From positions 16,723 to 80,722 of the forward strand of contig JANQNV010000295.1 in NCBI GenBank assembly GCA_028279425.1: 64,000 bases of DNA, given 5' to 3'. A model generated the notes under the pieces. The model did not search any database, was not told where the DNA came from, and saw nothing but the letters and a program-made list of their open reading frames with translations. The translations under genes and the position numbers were made by a program. The stretch's first letter is position 1, and every line of letters starts with the position of its first letter. This stretch comes from Longimicrobiales bacterium (GTDB lineage Bacteria > Gemmatimonadota > Gemmatimonadetes > Longimicrobiales > Gaopeijiaceae). Shown one piece after another: positions 23,008 through 32,020 of the stretch.

Positions 23008-24504
23008 ATGCCGACGAAGACGTCTGGAGGACTTCTCGGGTGGAGTATGCCCATGAAGCTCGTCGCTCTGGTGGCGTTGGCCGGGATGTTGTGGATGTCC
23101 GGTCCCCAGGCCCGCCAGGCGCAGGCGTCGGCCCCCGAGACGGTGGCGGTCGAGACGGCCGCGGGTGTGACCGCAGCGGCGGCTCCGGTCGTGGCGGGCG
23201 AGGCGGCCGGAGAGGGGGAGGCCGACCACGCCGAAGACGAGCACCACGGCCCCGATCCGGCCTCGTTCTTTCTGGTCATCATCGGGATCCTCGTCTTCGC
23301 CAAGGTCTTCGGTGAGGCGGCCGAGCGGGTCGGGCAGCCGGCGGTGCTCGGTGAACTGGTTGCCGGACTCGTTCTGGGCGCGAGCGTATTGGGCGTCGTG
23401 CCCGCCACGGGCCCGATCGCCGAGGTGATCCACCTGTTGGCCGAGGTGGGAGTGGCGATTCTGCTCTTCGAGATCGGGCTCGAGACCGACCTGAAGGAGA
23501 TGTTCCAGGTCGGAGCGTCTTCGGCCGCGGTGGCTATCGTGGGTGTCGTGCTGCCGTTCGCGGCGGGCTTCGCCTACTGGTTCTACGCCGATCCCTCGAT
23601 CGGCGCCCAGCCTGACGGGATCACCCACGGGATCGTGTCGGTGTTCGTCGGGGCCACCCTCACCGCGACGTCGGTCGGGATCACGGCCCGAGTACTGACC
23701 GACCTCAAGCTGATGCACCGGGCCGAGTCGAAGATCATCATCGGCGCCGCGGTGATCGACGACGTGCTCGGGTTGGTGATCCTGGCGGTGGTGAGTGGGC
23801 TCGCCGGCGGCGCGACGCTGTCGGCGTTCGGGGTGGCGCGCACCTTCACGATCGCCGTGGGCTTCCTGATCGTGGCGGTCATCCTGGGCAACATGGTCGC
23901 CCCGAAGCTCTTCCGCCTGATCGACCGGATGCGCGTACGCGGCGTGCTACTGGTGAGCGCCTTCTGCTTCGCGCTCCTCTTCGCCGCGCTCGCCGCCAAG
24001 GCCGGCTCGGCCATGATCATCGGAGCCTTTGCGGCGGGGATCGTGCTCAGCTCGGTCAACCAGTTCGACCTCATCGTCGAGCGGATCGAGCCGGTGGCCG
24101 ACATCTTCACCCCGATCTTCTTCGTGTCGGTCGGGGCCGCGGTGAATGTGGGACTGTTCATTCCCGGCGGCCCCGACTTCAACGCCGCGGTGCTCGTGGT
24201 CGGCGCGATCCTCGTGGTCGTGGCCTTCTTCGGGAAGCTGCTCGCCGGGTACGTCGTCGGGTGGGGCAAGGAGAAGCTCAACCGCAACGCGATCGGTGTC
24301 GGGATGGTGCCCCGGGGTGAGGTAGGACTGATCTTCGCCGACATCGGACGGCGGGCGGGTATCCTCTCGGATGAGACCTTCTCGGCGATCCTCATCATGG
24401 TCATCGTGACGACGTTCATCGCACCCCCGCTCCTGAAGGTCGTCTTCAAGCCGACGGCCGACGACATCGGAGCGCCGCAACCGAGCGGGGGGCACGGCCA
24501 CTGA
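23008..24504 (+). CDS. CPA2-family cation:proton antiporter
   Basis: 498 residues with a ribosome binding site AAGGAG before the ATG. An N-terminal hydrophobic segment and a linker rich in Ala, Glu, Asp and His (EADHAEDEHHG) precede about 12 TM helices. The ion-binding Asp pair is in GAAVIDDVLGL, as in CPA2 antiporters such as NapA and GerN. Typical loops include GQPAVLGELVAGLVLG and GMVPRGEVGLIFADIG. It exchanges Na+ or K+ for H+. There is no C-terminal TrkA-N domain; the tail is His-rich (GGHGH). The extended exported N-terminus is unusual. Confidence 0.88.
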   Translation: MPTKTSGGLLGWSMPMKLVALVALAGMLWMSGPQARQAQASAPETVAVETAAGVTAAAAPVVAGEAAGEGEADHAEDEHHGPDPASFFLVIIGILVFAKVFGEAAERVGQPAVLGELVAGLVLGASVLGVVPATGPIAEVIHLLAEVGVAILLFEIGLETDLKEMFQVGASSAAVAIVGVVLPFAAGFAYWFYADPSIGAQPDGITHGIVSVFVGATLTATSVGITARVLTDLKLMHRAESKIIIGAAVIDDVLGLVILAVVSGLAGGATLSAFGVARTFTIAVGFLIVAVILGNMVAPKLFRLIDRMRVRGVLLVSAFCFALLFAALAAKAGSAMIIGAFAAGIVLSSVNQFDLIVERIEPVADIFTPIFFVSVGAAVNVGLFIPGGPDFNAAVLVVGAILVVVAFFGKLLAGYVVGWGKEKLNRNAIGVGMVPRGEVGLIFADIGRRAGILSDETFSAILIMVIVTTFIAPPLLKVVFKPTADDIGAPQPSGGHGH

Positions 24505-24989
24505 TCCGCCCCGCCGACAAGCTGCTCTCGCGTGCGGAGGCGGTCGCGCGCTTGGGCCGCCCGCGCGACCACCGCCTCGTGTTCACCAACGGGTGCTTCG
24601 ACCTGATGCACCCGGGCCACGTGGCCTACCTCGATGCGGCGCGCCGGCTCGGCGACCGACTGGTCGTCGGCGTCAACACCGACGCCTCGGTGCAGCGGCT
24701 GAAGGGGCCCAACCGGCCGCTGGTCGCCGAGGGTGCGCGCGCGGCGGTGTTGGCAGGCCTGGCGTCGGTCGATGCCGTGGTCCTCTTCGCCGAAGACACC
24801 CCGGCCGAGCTGATCGCCGCCCTTCGTCCGGACGTGTTGGTGAAGGGGGGCGACTACGAGCCCGCGCAGATCGTCGGCCGCGATACGGTGGAGGCCGACG
24901 GGGGTGAGGTACGGGTGCTCCCGTTTCTCGAGGGGTACTCCACCACGGAACTCGTTCGGCGTATCCGAACGTTGCCCTCACAGGAGTGA
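24501..24989 (+). CDS. RfaE2/HldE-type nucleotidyltransferase
   Basis: A cytidylyltransferase-fold protein with the HxGH signature [20 protein letters not shown] and [15 protein letters not shown], closest to RfaE domain II (ADP-heptose synthesis). Coding similarity extends upstream through [15 protein letters not shown], where no ATG, GTG or TTG exists; CTG at 24501, overlapping the antiporter stop (CTGA), is the only start that keeps it. TTG at 24552 is the fallback start, giving 145 residues. The kinase domain I of HldE is absent. It leads the overlapping chain with RNase PH. Confidence 0.8.
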   Translation: MIRPADKLLSRAEAVARLGRPRDHRLVFTNGCFDLMHPGHVAYLDAARRLGDRLVVGVNTDASVQRLKGPNRPLVAEGARAAVLAGLASVDAVVLFAEDTPAELIAALRPDVLVKGGDYEPAQIVGRDTVEADGGEVRVLPFLEGYSTTELVRRIRTLPSQE

Positions 24990-25012
24990 GTCCTTCAGTC
25001 GATGGAGACGAC

Positions 25013-25723
25013 GTGACCGAACGTGCTGTCGATCAGCTGCGAGCGCTGAACCTCGAGCCGAACTGGGCTCCCTATGCCGAGGGATCCTGCCTGATTTCCA
25101 CCGGCCGTACGCGCGTTCTGTGCACGGCCTCGGTCGAGGAGTCGCTCCCACCCTGGCGCGAGCGCTCGGGCAAGGGGTGGGTCACCGCCGAATACGCAAT
25201 GCTCCCGCGGGCCACCCACACCCGGTCGGGCCGAGAGCGGAAGGGGCCCAAGGGGCGCACGCAGGAGATCCAGCGGCTCATCGGGCGATCATTGCGCAGC
25301 GTCGTGGATCTGGCGGCGTTGGGAGCGCGCACCATCACACTCGACTGCGATGTGCTCCAGGCCGATGGCGGTACCCGAACGGCGTCCGTGACCGGCGCAT
25401 TCGTGGCCCTCGAATTGGCGTGCCGCCACCTGGTGGCCGAGGGGCTGCTCGAGCGCTCGCCCGTGATGGAGGGGGTGGCCGCCGTGAGTGTGGGCATCGT
25501 CGACGGTGTGGCTCGCCTCGACCTGGACTACGCCCTCGACAGCTCGGCGCAGGTCGACATGAATGTCGTGGCCACCGCATCGGGTCGGCTGGTCGAGGTG
25601 CAGGGCACGGCCGAGGGCGATCCGTTCACGCGCGCGGAACACGACCGACTGCTCGATCTGGCGCTGATGGGAACGGAGCGACTGATCGCGGCGCAGGCTG
25701 CGCTGCTGGGCGGCGGCGCGTGA
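25013..25723 (+). CDS. rph: Ribonuclease PH
   Basis: 236 residues from GTG at 25013 (GGAG six bases upstream); GTG at 24986, overlapping the previous stop, is an alternative that adds nine residues. It is a phosphorolytic 3'-5' exoribonuclease that trims tRNA 3' ends. Motifs include [40 protein letters not shown] and [19 protein letters not shown], with the Asp pair near [14 protein letters not shown]. Length matches the family. Its stop overlaps the start of rdgB. Confidence 0.95.
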   Translation: MTERAVDQLRALNLEPNWAPYAEGSCLISTGRTRVLCTASVEESLPPWRERSGKGWVTAEYAMLPRATHTRSGRERKGPKGRTQEIQRLIGRSLRSVVDLAALGARTITLDCDVLQADGGTRTASVTGAFVALELACRHLVAEGLLERSPVMEGVAAVSVGIVDGVARLDLDYALDSSAQVDMNVVATASGRLVEVQGTAEGDPFTRAEHDRLLDLALMGTERLIAAQAALLGGGA

Positions 25724-26355
25724 AGCTCCTCGTGGCGACCCGGAGCCGCCACAAGCTCGACGAGATTCGCGAGATCCTCGCTGTGGTGCCCGACCTCGAA
25801 CTCCTCGGCCTCGACGACGCGGGCGTGGAGCCGCGTCCCGAAGAAGAAGATCTGGAGCCCTACGAGACCTTCGAGGAGAACGCCGAATCGAAGGCGCGCT
25901 ACTTCTTCGGCCGGACCGGGCTGACGACGGTGGCCGACGATTCGGGTCTCGAAGTCGACGCTCTCGACGGGCGTCCCGGCGTGCGTTCGAAGCGCTTCGC
26001 ACCGGGCCCCGCCGAGGGGCTCCAGCGGGACCGCGCCAACAACCGCCATCTGGTCGAGCTCTTGTCGGGCGTGCCCGCCGACGAGCGGACCGGGCGCTAC
26101 GTCTGCGCGATCGCGCTGGTCGATGGACCGGGCCCTGCCTGGACGGTGCGCGGTACGTCCCCGGGCCGGCTACTCGACAAGGAGCGGGGCCAGGGCGGAT
26201 TCGGCTACGATCCGCTCTTTTTCCTGCCCGAGCTCGACCGCACCTTCGCCGAGGTCTCGGCTGCCGAGAAGCACGCCCTCAGCCATCGCGGACGCGCTTT
26301 TCGCCTGCTCGCCGAGCGGTTGGCGGAGACCGTAGGGCGGGGCACCACCCCATGA
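25720..26355 (+). CDS. rdgB: XTP/dITP diphosphatase
   Basis: 211 residues from GTG at 25720, overlapping the rph stop (GTGA). It removes dITP, XTP and dUTP-like bases from the nucleotide pool. Ham1/RdgB motifs: [18 protein letters not shown], the acidic [26 protein letters not shown] and [10 protein letters not shown], then SHRGRAF. The pairing rph-rdgB is widespread in bacteria. The stop overlaps the ATG of the next gene. Confidence 0.95.
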   Translation: MKLLVATRSRHKLDEIREILAVVPDLELLGLDDAGVEPRPEEEDLEPYETFEENAESKARYFFGRTGLTTVADDSGLEVDALDGRPGVRSKRFAPGPAEGLQRDRANNRHLVELLSGVPADERTGRYVCAIALVDGPGPAWTVRGTSPGRLLDKERGQGGFGYDPLFFLPELDRTFAEVSAAEKHALSHRGRAFRLLAERLAETVGRGTTP

Positions 26356-26669
26356 ACGCTTCCATCGACCCGGTCGACATCGCCCCGAATGCAGACGGCA
26401 CGCGGCTCCTGATCGCCTGGGGGGACGATGAGATCTCGACCTACACGCCGCTGGCCTTGCGGCTGGCCTGCCCCTGCGCGACCTGCATCGAAGAGATGAC
26501 GGGGCGACCCTTGCTCGATCCTGCCTCCGTCCCGGCCGATGTGCACCCCACACGGATCGACTACGTGGGTCGCTACGCCCTGCGTTTCGTCTGGAGCGAC
26601 GGGCACAGCACGGGAATCTACCCCTTCGAGTACCTGCGTTCGCTGTGGGACACGGATCGGGCCGGATGA
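26352..26669 (+). CDS. DUF971 (GBBH-like N-terminal) protein
   Basis: 105 residues; the ATG overlaps the rdgB stop (ATGA). A single DUF971 domain: LLIAWGDDEISTYTPLALRL, then a three-Cys cluster ACPCATC, and YALRFVWSDGHSTGIYPFEYL. The family resembles the N-terminal domain of gamma-butyrobetaine hydroxylase and the Fe-S carrier-associated ApbC partner domain. The Cys cluster and the SDGHSTGIY loop suggest zinc or Fe-S binding. The exact role is unknown. Overlap with both neighbours implies tight co-expression. Confidence 0.85.
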   Translation: MNASIDPVDIAPNADGTRLLIAWGDDEISTYTPLALRLACPCATCIEEMTGRPLLDPASVPADVHPTRIDYVGRYALRFVWSDGHSTGIYPFEYLRSLWDTDRAG

Positions 26670-28030
26670 GAGCGCGAGGGGGGTGGGCGGTTGCGGCCAT
26701 CGCGGTTCTCGGAGCGTGCGGAGACGGCGTCGAGCCGACCGGCGTGACCAACAGCGGCACCCTGATCCTTCGCGCCGAAGTCGACGGCTGGGCGCTGCCC
26801 GGCACCGTCTTCGACGTGGTGGGTCCGTCGGGTGCGCTCTCCCTCACCGCCTCGAGCGAGGGCGTGGCGACGCGCGAAGCGGTGGTGCCGGGAGACTACA
26901 CGATCACGATCCAGCGGACCGATGCCGATGCGCGCTTCGAAGGCGGACCGGCGCAGGCCCGAGTCCGCGCGGATGTGGTCGACGACACGATCGTCATCGA
27001 AGGGGTGTTCGACCCCGGCGAGTTCCGACAGGTGGTGGTGGGCAATGCGGTGATCTGCGCCCTGAACGAGCGCAAGAACCCCTACTGCTGGGGGCTCGGC
27101 GAGGCTGGGGAGCTGGGCACGGGCCAGATCCGGCGCTCGGGAGTGCCAGTGCGCGCACGGGCACCGGAGCCTCTCCGCCAGCTGGCGGCCGGCTCGCTGC
27201 ACATGTGCGGGCTGGGCGAATCGGGGGCGACCTACTGCTGGGGCTTGAATGCCAACGGCCGACTCGGGGTGGGGGTCGACGGGACGGAGCAGCCGATCAT
27301 CGCGCTTCCGACGCCCGTGGTGGGAGGACTCGTGTTCACGCAGATCGTCGCGGGGGGCGGCTTCGCGTGTGGGTTGCAGGTGGGCTCCGGCAGGCCGTGG
27401 TGCTGGGGCGTGGGCGTCGATGGTCAGCTCGGCGACGGGTCTCAGATCGGGGTGGCTTCTTCGCCGGTGGCGGTCGACACCAATGAGCGGTTCGTCGAGC
27501 TGAGCATCGCCGAGACGTGGGCTGGACCGAGAGCCGTGGCCGCTCGCACCGACGACGGGCGCGTGTTCATCTGGGGGGCGAGTCCCGCCGAAAACGCGAG
27601 CTGGCTCGCCTTTTCGGGCCTGACCCCGGTCGAGGTGCCGCTCCCTTCACCCGCGCTCGCCGCGACCTCCCTCTGTGCGCTCCTCGATGCGTCCGTCGTG
27701 TGTTGGCCCGACCTGATGGGGGACATACCGGCCGAGGTGCTCGACGTGTTGTTGCCCACCGCCCAGTCGGGGATTCGGGAGTACGATACCGCGCCCCTCG
27801 ACCGCGCCTTCTTCGAGGGGGGACTCCACTGCCGTCCCATGCCTCCGGGGTACGACTGCACCGAGTCGTGGGCGTTCCCGCTCCCGTATCTCGACTTCGA
27901 CGGCGAAACTGTCGTGCAGGCCGCCGGGTTCGGGCGGGGCGGTTGCGTCGTGACCGACCTCGGACGCGTCTGGTGCTGGAGCGGCGACTTCTTCATTCCG
28001 CGTCTCTCGGCAGGGCCCGGCTTCGGATGA
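26666..28030 (+). CDS. RCC1-repeat lipoprotein
   Basis: 454 residues from ATG at 26666 (ATGA overlap). The signal ends VLGAC (lipobox). After an Ig-like segment (about 25-120) come RCC1-type propeller repeats with paired cysteines: CALNERKNPYCWGLGEAGEL, CGLGESGATYCWGLNANGRL, CGLQVGSGRPWCWG, and weaker later copies (CVVTDLGRVWCWSG). Seven-bladed RCC1 folds outside the cytoplasm usually act as binding scaffolds, and the Cys pairs may be disulfides. It sits between DUF971 and a TIR-like gene in a fully overlapping chain, an odd position for an exported protein. Confidence 0.8.
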   Translation: MRARGGWAVAAIAVLGACGDGVEPTGVTNSGTLILRAEVDGWALPGTVFDVVGPSGALSLTASSEGVATREAVVPGDYTITIQRTDADARFEGGPAQARVRADVVDDTIVIEGVFDPGEFRQVVVGNAVICALNERKNPYCWGLGEAGELGTGQIRRSGVPVRARAPEPLRQLAAGSLHMCGLGESGATYCWGLNANGRLGVGVDGTEQPIIALPTPVVGGLVFTQIVAGGGFACGLQVGSGRPWCWGVGVDGQLGDGSQIGVASSPVAVDTNERFVELSIAETWAGPRAVAARTDDGRVFIWGASPAENASWLAFSGLTPVEVPLPSPALAATSLCALLDASVVCWPDLMGDIPAEVLDVLLPTAQSGIREYDTAPLDRAFFEGGLHCRPMPPGYDCTESWAFPLPYLDFDGETVVQAAGFGRGGCVVTDLGRVWCWSGDFFIPRLSAGPGFG

Positions 28031-28479
28031 AGGCCTTCTTCGCCTTCGATCGCGCTCTCGACGCGTCGCGGGCCGAGCAGCTACGGGGCCGGTGGGACGG
28101 GGCCGATCGCACGTCGAGTGGGTTCTGCGACGACGCCACGTGGGCCGCGCTTCAGATGCGGGGTCCCGAGGGCATCGTGGCGTGGGTGCACAGCGAGATG
28201 GAGGGAGCCGACGCCGTGGTCGTCCTCGTGGGCGCCGAAACCTCGTTCTACGGTCACGTGAAGGCGGCCATCGAGCGCGGGGTCGACGAGGGCCTCGGCC
28301 TCGTGGGCGTGCGGATCCACCAGATCCCCGACGCCGCCGGAATGCGCGGCGTGCCCGGTCCCGACCCCCTCTTCGGGCTCCACGATCGCGTCACCACCCA
28401 CGACTGGATGCCGGGATTCAGCGACCGGTTCCTGACCGACTGGATCTATCTGGCGGCCCGGCAGGCGGGGCGCTTGTAG
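28027..28479 (+). CDS. TIR-like (ThsB / MTH538-type) domain protein
   Basis: 150 residues; the ATG overlaps the RCC1 gene stop. The order AFFAFDRALDASRAEQLRG, WVHSEMEGADAVVVLVGAET, SFYGHVKAAIERGVDEG and LGLVGVRIHQI matches the MTH538 TIR-like fold (DUF1863), the fold of Thoeris ThsB, which makes a nucleotide signal on infection. No ThsA (SIR2-SLOG) effector or other partner is nearby, so a defence role is only inference. It lacks a signal peptide and is cytoplasmic. The end faces the AlkC-like gene 15 bp away. Confidence 0.7.
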   Translation: MKAFFAFDRALDASRAEQLRGRWDGADRTSSGFCDDATWAALQMRGPEGIVAWVHSEMEGADAVVVLVGAETSFYGHVKAAIERGVDEGLGLVGVRIHQIPDAAGMRGVPGPDPLFGLHDRVTTHDWMPGFSDRFLTDWIYLAARQAGRL

Positions 28480-28494
28480 TCCGTAGGTGGGTCG

Positions 28495-29607
28495 CTACTC
28501 GCCGTGCAGCAGGAACTCCGCGCCCGGGTGGGTGACCCCGTTGATCAGTACCTCCACGCGGTGCAGCCCGGGATAGTGCGTGCGCGTGGTGCGCTGCTTG
28601 AGGGAAATCGTCTTGCGCACCGCGCGACGCTCCCCGGGACCCAGCTCCAGGACGGCGCCCTTGAACACTTTGGGTCGCGTGTCGCCGGCGTGCTTCATGA
28701 AGTGCACCCGTAGATCAACGAGGAGCGCACTCTCGCCGTCTCCCGGGTTCTGCAGCTCGACCTCGATCCGCACTGCGTCGCCGATCCGGAGTTCTGTGGG
28801 TTCGCACCGCACGGCGTCGATCTGCACCTGGGCGGCGGCGGTGAATCCCAGAATCCCGAGGGCGTGTTCGTCGCCCTGCTTGACCAGCGTGCGCAGTGCG
28901 TGCCGGATCAGGCGGCGCCGCGTGGCATCGCCGTCGGCCCACCAGCGGCGCGCCACCTCGATCACCGTCTGCGGGTGGTCCTTCGCGATGTCGTTGAGGT
29001 TGTTGGCGACCGAGCGCCGGACGTACTCCTCGGGATCGTCCTTGAGGAGCTCGAGAAGCTCGAGCACCGGGGCCGGGTCCTTCTGGAACGCCGGGAGGCG
29101 CGCGGCCCAGGGTAGGCGGGGTCGGGTGCCCTCCGACACCAGGCGTCGAACGTGATGGCTGGGGTCGGTCGCCCAAACGCGCAGGCGCCCGAGTGTTTGG
29201 TCGGGGTGCCGCTCGAGAAAGGCGCGAATGCAGAATTCGGCCGTGAACCGCTGCGTGAGTTCGTACTGCAGCGTCATCGACGGCTCGAAGTGGTCGAGGC
29301 CGTACTCCGAGGCGAGGTAGCCGAAGGGCATGTAGAGAAAGGACGCCAGGCCCTCGGGCGCGTCATCGAAGGGGTAGGCGATCGCCCGCGTGGCGATCTC
29401 GAGGGCAGCACCGCGGTCGTCGGGGAGGACCGCAGCCAGCGCCTCGCACACGTGCTTCGCCCGGGCGGTGAACTCCAGCTCGTCGAAGCCGGCCAGTGCG
29501 AGGGCCAGGTAGCGGTCCCGATCAAACTCGGGCCACGTCCAGGCCATCATGTCGCCGATCGTCTCGACGACGGCGGGTGTGAACGAGTTCTTGAGGGGCT
29601 CGGCCAT
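28495..29607 (-). CDS. AlkC-like DNA alkylation repair protein
   Basis: 370 residues from ATG at 29607. The N-terminus MAEPLKNSFTPAVVETIGDM is the hallmark of the AlkC-type DNA glycosylase group (AlkC/AlkD HEAT-like repeats). Repeat helices follow: WATDPSHHVRRLVSEGTRPR, DDPEEYVRRSVANNLNDIAK and RRRLIRHALRTLVKQGD. The C-terminal ~100 residues (VRIEVELQNPGDGESALLVD) look like an Ig-like beta domain, as in longer AlkC proteins. It removes N3-methyladenine-type lesions from DNA. No inducible adaptive-response partner is nearby. Confidence 0.85.
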   Translation of the reverse strand: MAEPLKNSFTPAVVETIGDMMAWTWPEFDRDRYLALALAGFDELEFTARAKHVCEALAAVLPDDRGAALEIATRAIAYPFDDAPEGLASFLYMPFGYLASEYGLDHFEPSMTLQYELTQRFTAEFCIRAFLERHPDQTLGRLRVWATDPSHHVRRLVSEGTRPRLPWAARLPAFQKDPAPVLELLELLKDDPEEYVRRSVANNLNDIAKDHPQTVIEVARRWWADGDATRRRLIRHALRTLVKQGDEHALGILGFTAAAQVQIDAVRCEPTELRIGDAVRIEVELQNPGDGESALLVDLRVHFMKHAGDTRPKVFKGAVLELGPGERRAVRKTISLKQRTTRTHYPGLHRVEVLINGVTHPGAEFLLHGE

Positions 29608-30036
29608 GGGGTGTGCGATGGGGCTGGGAGAGGGTGCGGGGCTACAGTATCGCCCGACCTGCCCGCACTCCCAATAGAGGCGTACCCCGACCCGCGCACA
29701 GAGTAGGCGCACTCCGTTTGGCGCGAGTTGACAAGGCACCCCGCGATCGGAGAAGCTGAGGCACGGAAGGCCTCATCTCCCCGAGGTGTCGAGGGGTCCG
29801 CGGTGCAATGTGTCGGGCAGGTTTGGCGTCTCGGGTGCACCACCCGTCAACGGGTTCGCCGGCTCGACGAAGACCGAATCGGGTGGCCGGTATTCTCTCG
29901 GGGCTTGGCTATCGTCATTGGCGATGAGGGAAGGCATGGACTCGCTGACGTTGGACGTCACGGTCTACGGTCCCCCGAGAGCGCCGCCGGTGCTCCGGGT
30001 CGATCTCACCGCAGCGAACTCCGTCTGGAGCTCACC
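29608..30036. other. Divergent intergenic region
   Basis: Separates the AlkC-like gene and a secreted protein gene. TTGACA occurs at 29728-29733, but no matching -10 box is seen at the usual distance. A frame at 29786-30040 reaches the start of the next gene with an ATGA overlap, but it has no domain, signal or composition that supports coding. No repeats noted. Confidence 0.35.
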
Positions 30037-30798
30037 ATGACCCGGCTCGTCGCCCTGCTCCTTCTCTTCGTCCCGGTGGCGGTCTCGGCGCAGCGAGGTC
30101 CAGAAGGGCAGAAGCCTCCAGCCGAGTTCGTTGCGGAGTACGAGCGCTCCGGGAATCTCGGGGCTTGGTGGGCCGCCTTCTTGAGATGTCCTGACGCCCA
30201 CCCGTGGCATCAGGAAGCTCAACTCAGGATGCTGGCCACCGAACTGCCGGCTGATCCGGGGGGGACGCAGGCGATTGCGAGGACCCTGACACGCTTCGCT
30301 AAGCGCTGCGAAGGGGCAGGGCTCACCGACTGGCTCTTCGACAACCTGCGCCGATTCGGAGAGACGGATCGCTACGTCGTCGCGCGGGTGGGCTCGATGG
30401 GCGATGGGGCCGACCAGGAGCGAGCCCTCGCCTGGGTTCGCGGACGCGAGGTCAGCGAGCGAGCGGAGGTGATACAGCTCATGACCGCGCTCGGGCTCCC
30501 GAGCAGAACCGCGTCGCTTTTGCGCCGAATGCTGGAGGCCCGCGACGAGATCCCGCGCACCACTCTGATGACGCAGGGGAGGCGTGTACTCGGTGACCCG
30601 GATGCGGCTCCGGCGTTCGCACGGTATCTGGTGGATCACATCGGAGCGCAGCGCGTTGGCGCTTCCTCGAGCGACGCGCTTGTCCAGCTTTCGCGAACCC
30701 ACCCGAGTTGGCTGCAGCGGGGCAACGTGCCGGCGGAACTGGTCTCAGAACTCCGAGCCGCGGGCGACGCTCTACAACGTCGGCTCGAAGGTGGCTGA
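30037..30798 (+). CDS. Hypothetical secreted helical-repeat protein
   Basis: 253 residues from ATG at 30037, with a signal peptide (LVALLLLFVPVAVSAQ). The rest is alpha-helical with Arg/Leu/Ala-rich repeats spaced about 35 residues apart (LTRFAKRCEGAGLTDWLFDN, ALAWVRGREVSERAEVIQLM, LLRRMLEARDEIPRTTLMTQ), suggesting a TPR- or HEAT-like solenoid in the periplasm. The family is not recognised. Two cysteines (about 52 and 90) could pair. Confidence 0.55.
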   Translation: MTRLVALLLLFVPVAVSAQRGPEGQKPPAEFVAEYERSGNLGAWWAAFLRCPDAHPWHQEAQLRMLATELPADPGGTQAIARTLTRFAKRCEGAGLTDWLFDNLRRFGETDRYVVARVGSMGDGADQERALAWVRGREVSERAEVIQLMTALGLPSRTASLLRRMLEARDEIPRTTLMTQGRRVLGDPDAAPAFARYLVDHIGAQRVGASSSDALVQLSRTHPSWLQRGNVPAELVSELRAAGDALQRRLEGG

Positions 30799-30880
30799 AC
30801 TGCTGCTGTACGTGACCGTCGATTGCGGAGCTCGGAGCGTGGGGTGTAGGAGCCGCGGCTCGTTGGCGTGTGCCGCGGCG

Positions 30881-31303
30881 ATGGGGCTCCGACTGTGTGG
30901 CCGCCTTGCTGGCCCCTTGCTCGCTGCTTGTCTGGTGGCGTGCGGCGAGCCTACCAACCCCGACAGTTTTGGCGGGCCCACGGGCTTCTCTCGAGTTGTG
31001 GGTACGGTCACGAGGGCCAACGGGGCCCCGGCGGAACCGGGGATGTCGGTATGGCTGGCTCGTTGCGAGTCGCCGATCGGTGGCCTCGCCGGCCAGTCCG
31101 AGACCCGGGGAGGCGGAAGCTACGAGATCATCGGCGCGCTCCCGCCTATCACCGAGCCTCCGATCCAGGACTCAATGGTGTTGCCTCGCGAGGTGATCGC
31201 CGGAACGGACGTCGCGTTCAGCGGCCCCGTCGATGTGACGTTCTACCCGACTGGCCGCCCCGATACCCTCGAGGCACTTGTTGTGAATCTGCGGGAGAAC
31301 TAG
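30881..31303 (+). CDS. Small lipoprotein with carboxypeptidase-regulatory-like fold
   Basis: 140 residues from ATG at 30881. The lipobox is CLVAC, followed by GEPTNPDSFGGPTGFSRVV. Then VGTVTRANGAPAEPGMSVWL and GGSYEIIGALPP give the G-x-V...G-x-P...V...GGxYxI pattern of the carboxypeptidase-regulatory / Ig-like beta-sandwich. Probably surface or periplasmic; role unknown. An upstream GTG start is possible but less likely because it pushes the signal inward. Confidence 0.55.
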   Translation: MGLRLCGRLAGPLLAACLVACGEPTNPDSFGGPTGFSRVVGTVTRANGAPAEPGMSVWLARCESPIGGLAGQSETRGGGSYEIIGALPPITEPPIQDSMVLPREVIAGTDVAFSGPVDVTFYPTGRPDTLEALVVNLREN

Positions 31304-31459
31304 GGCGGCTTGACTTCTGACGACCGCCCGGAGGCGCTCGAGGCTTCCTACCAGCAGGCTGATCAAGCGACTATCTTGCAGGTCGTTCTTTGCGCCGTGA
31401 CCGAGGGAGGACGTGCCAGGTGAGGGATTCGGCTCATGCACGGCGCGAGGTGGTACAAA

Positions 31460-31533
31460 CGGGGCGTGGCGCAGTCCGGTAGCGCACCTGCTTTGGGAGC
31501 AGGGGGTCCCCGGTTCGAATCCGGGCGCCCCGA
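31460..31533 (+). tRNA. tRNA-Pro (UGG anticodon)
   Basis: A 74-base cloverleaf. The acceptor is CGGGGCG (31460-31466) with CGCCCCG (31526-31532), the anticodon loop is CTTTGGGA with TGG, and the T arm is CCCGG-TTCGAAT-CCGGG. CCA is not encoded. No att-like duplication of its 3' end was noticed in the window. Confidence 0.95.
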
Positions 31534-31633
31534 CTTGGTGGAGCGTAGGCCCCGCAACGATTTCGGTCGCTGCGGGGCTACGAGAACTACACTTGGTTCT
31601 CGGCGTGGTCTACTGCTATGGGAGGGCCTACCT

Positions 31634-31999
31634 ATGCGGTCGAGACTCGTCTTGGCTGCGGTGATGCTGGCCGCCGGCTGCGAGGATCAGACGTTGAGTC
31701 CAACGCCCGAGGACCTCAACGTCCTCACGCCGACGAGTGACGTCACCATCGTCGAGGTCCTACCGGATACGAGCTTCTCCGTGTTGCGGATGAGGGTTCA
31801 GCCAGGCCCGTGCAGGGGCCTCCCCGCCGCCACGCCCAATCCCGCTGTCCAAGTGTCAGAAGATCGGCTTTTCACGCTACTGCCCAATGGGCGGCTGGCG
31901 TTCGCTACGAGTAGGGATTTCCAGAGCGGTCTTGACGTTCGGATCTGGGCGCATCCGGACGGTTGCAGCATCCTCGCGGCGGCGGCGTTGCTTCCGTGA
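31634..31999 (+). CDS. Small lipoprotein, paralogue of the 46804 protein
   Basis: 121 residues from ATG at 31634, 100 bp after tRNA-Pro. The lipobox is LAAGC. The middle carries DVTIVEVLPDTSFSVLRMRV, nearly identical to a segment of the lipoprotein at 46804 (DVRIVEVLPDTSFSVLRFGV). Both begin with LSPTPEDLN / LLATPEQLN and end with RIWAHPDGC / RIWFGADGC plus an Ala/Leu tail. The family is not recognised. Two cysteines in the mature part could be disulfide-linked. Confidence 0.6.
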   Translation: MRSRLVLAAVMLAAGCEDQTLSPTPEDLNVLTPTSDVTIVEVLPDTSFSVLRMRVQPGPCRGLPAATPNPAVQVSEDRLFTLLPNGRLAFATSRDFQSGLDVRIWAHPDGCSILAAAALLP

Positions 32000-32020
32000 G
32001 GCGGCGTGGGGAGCGGCGAG

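Noticed and set aside
28027..28479. Thoeris defence system
   Set aside because: The ThsB-like gene is present but ThsA (SIR2-SLOG) is not, so a full system cannot be claimed.
29786..30040. Short frame ending with an ATGA overlap at the 30037 gene
   Set aside because: No signal, domain or ribosome binding site; the composition looks like non-coding GC-rich DNA.
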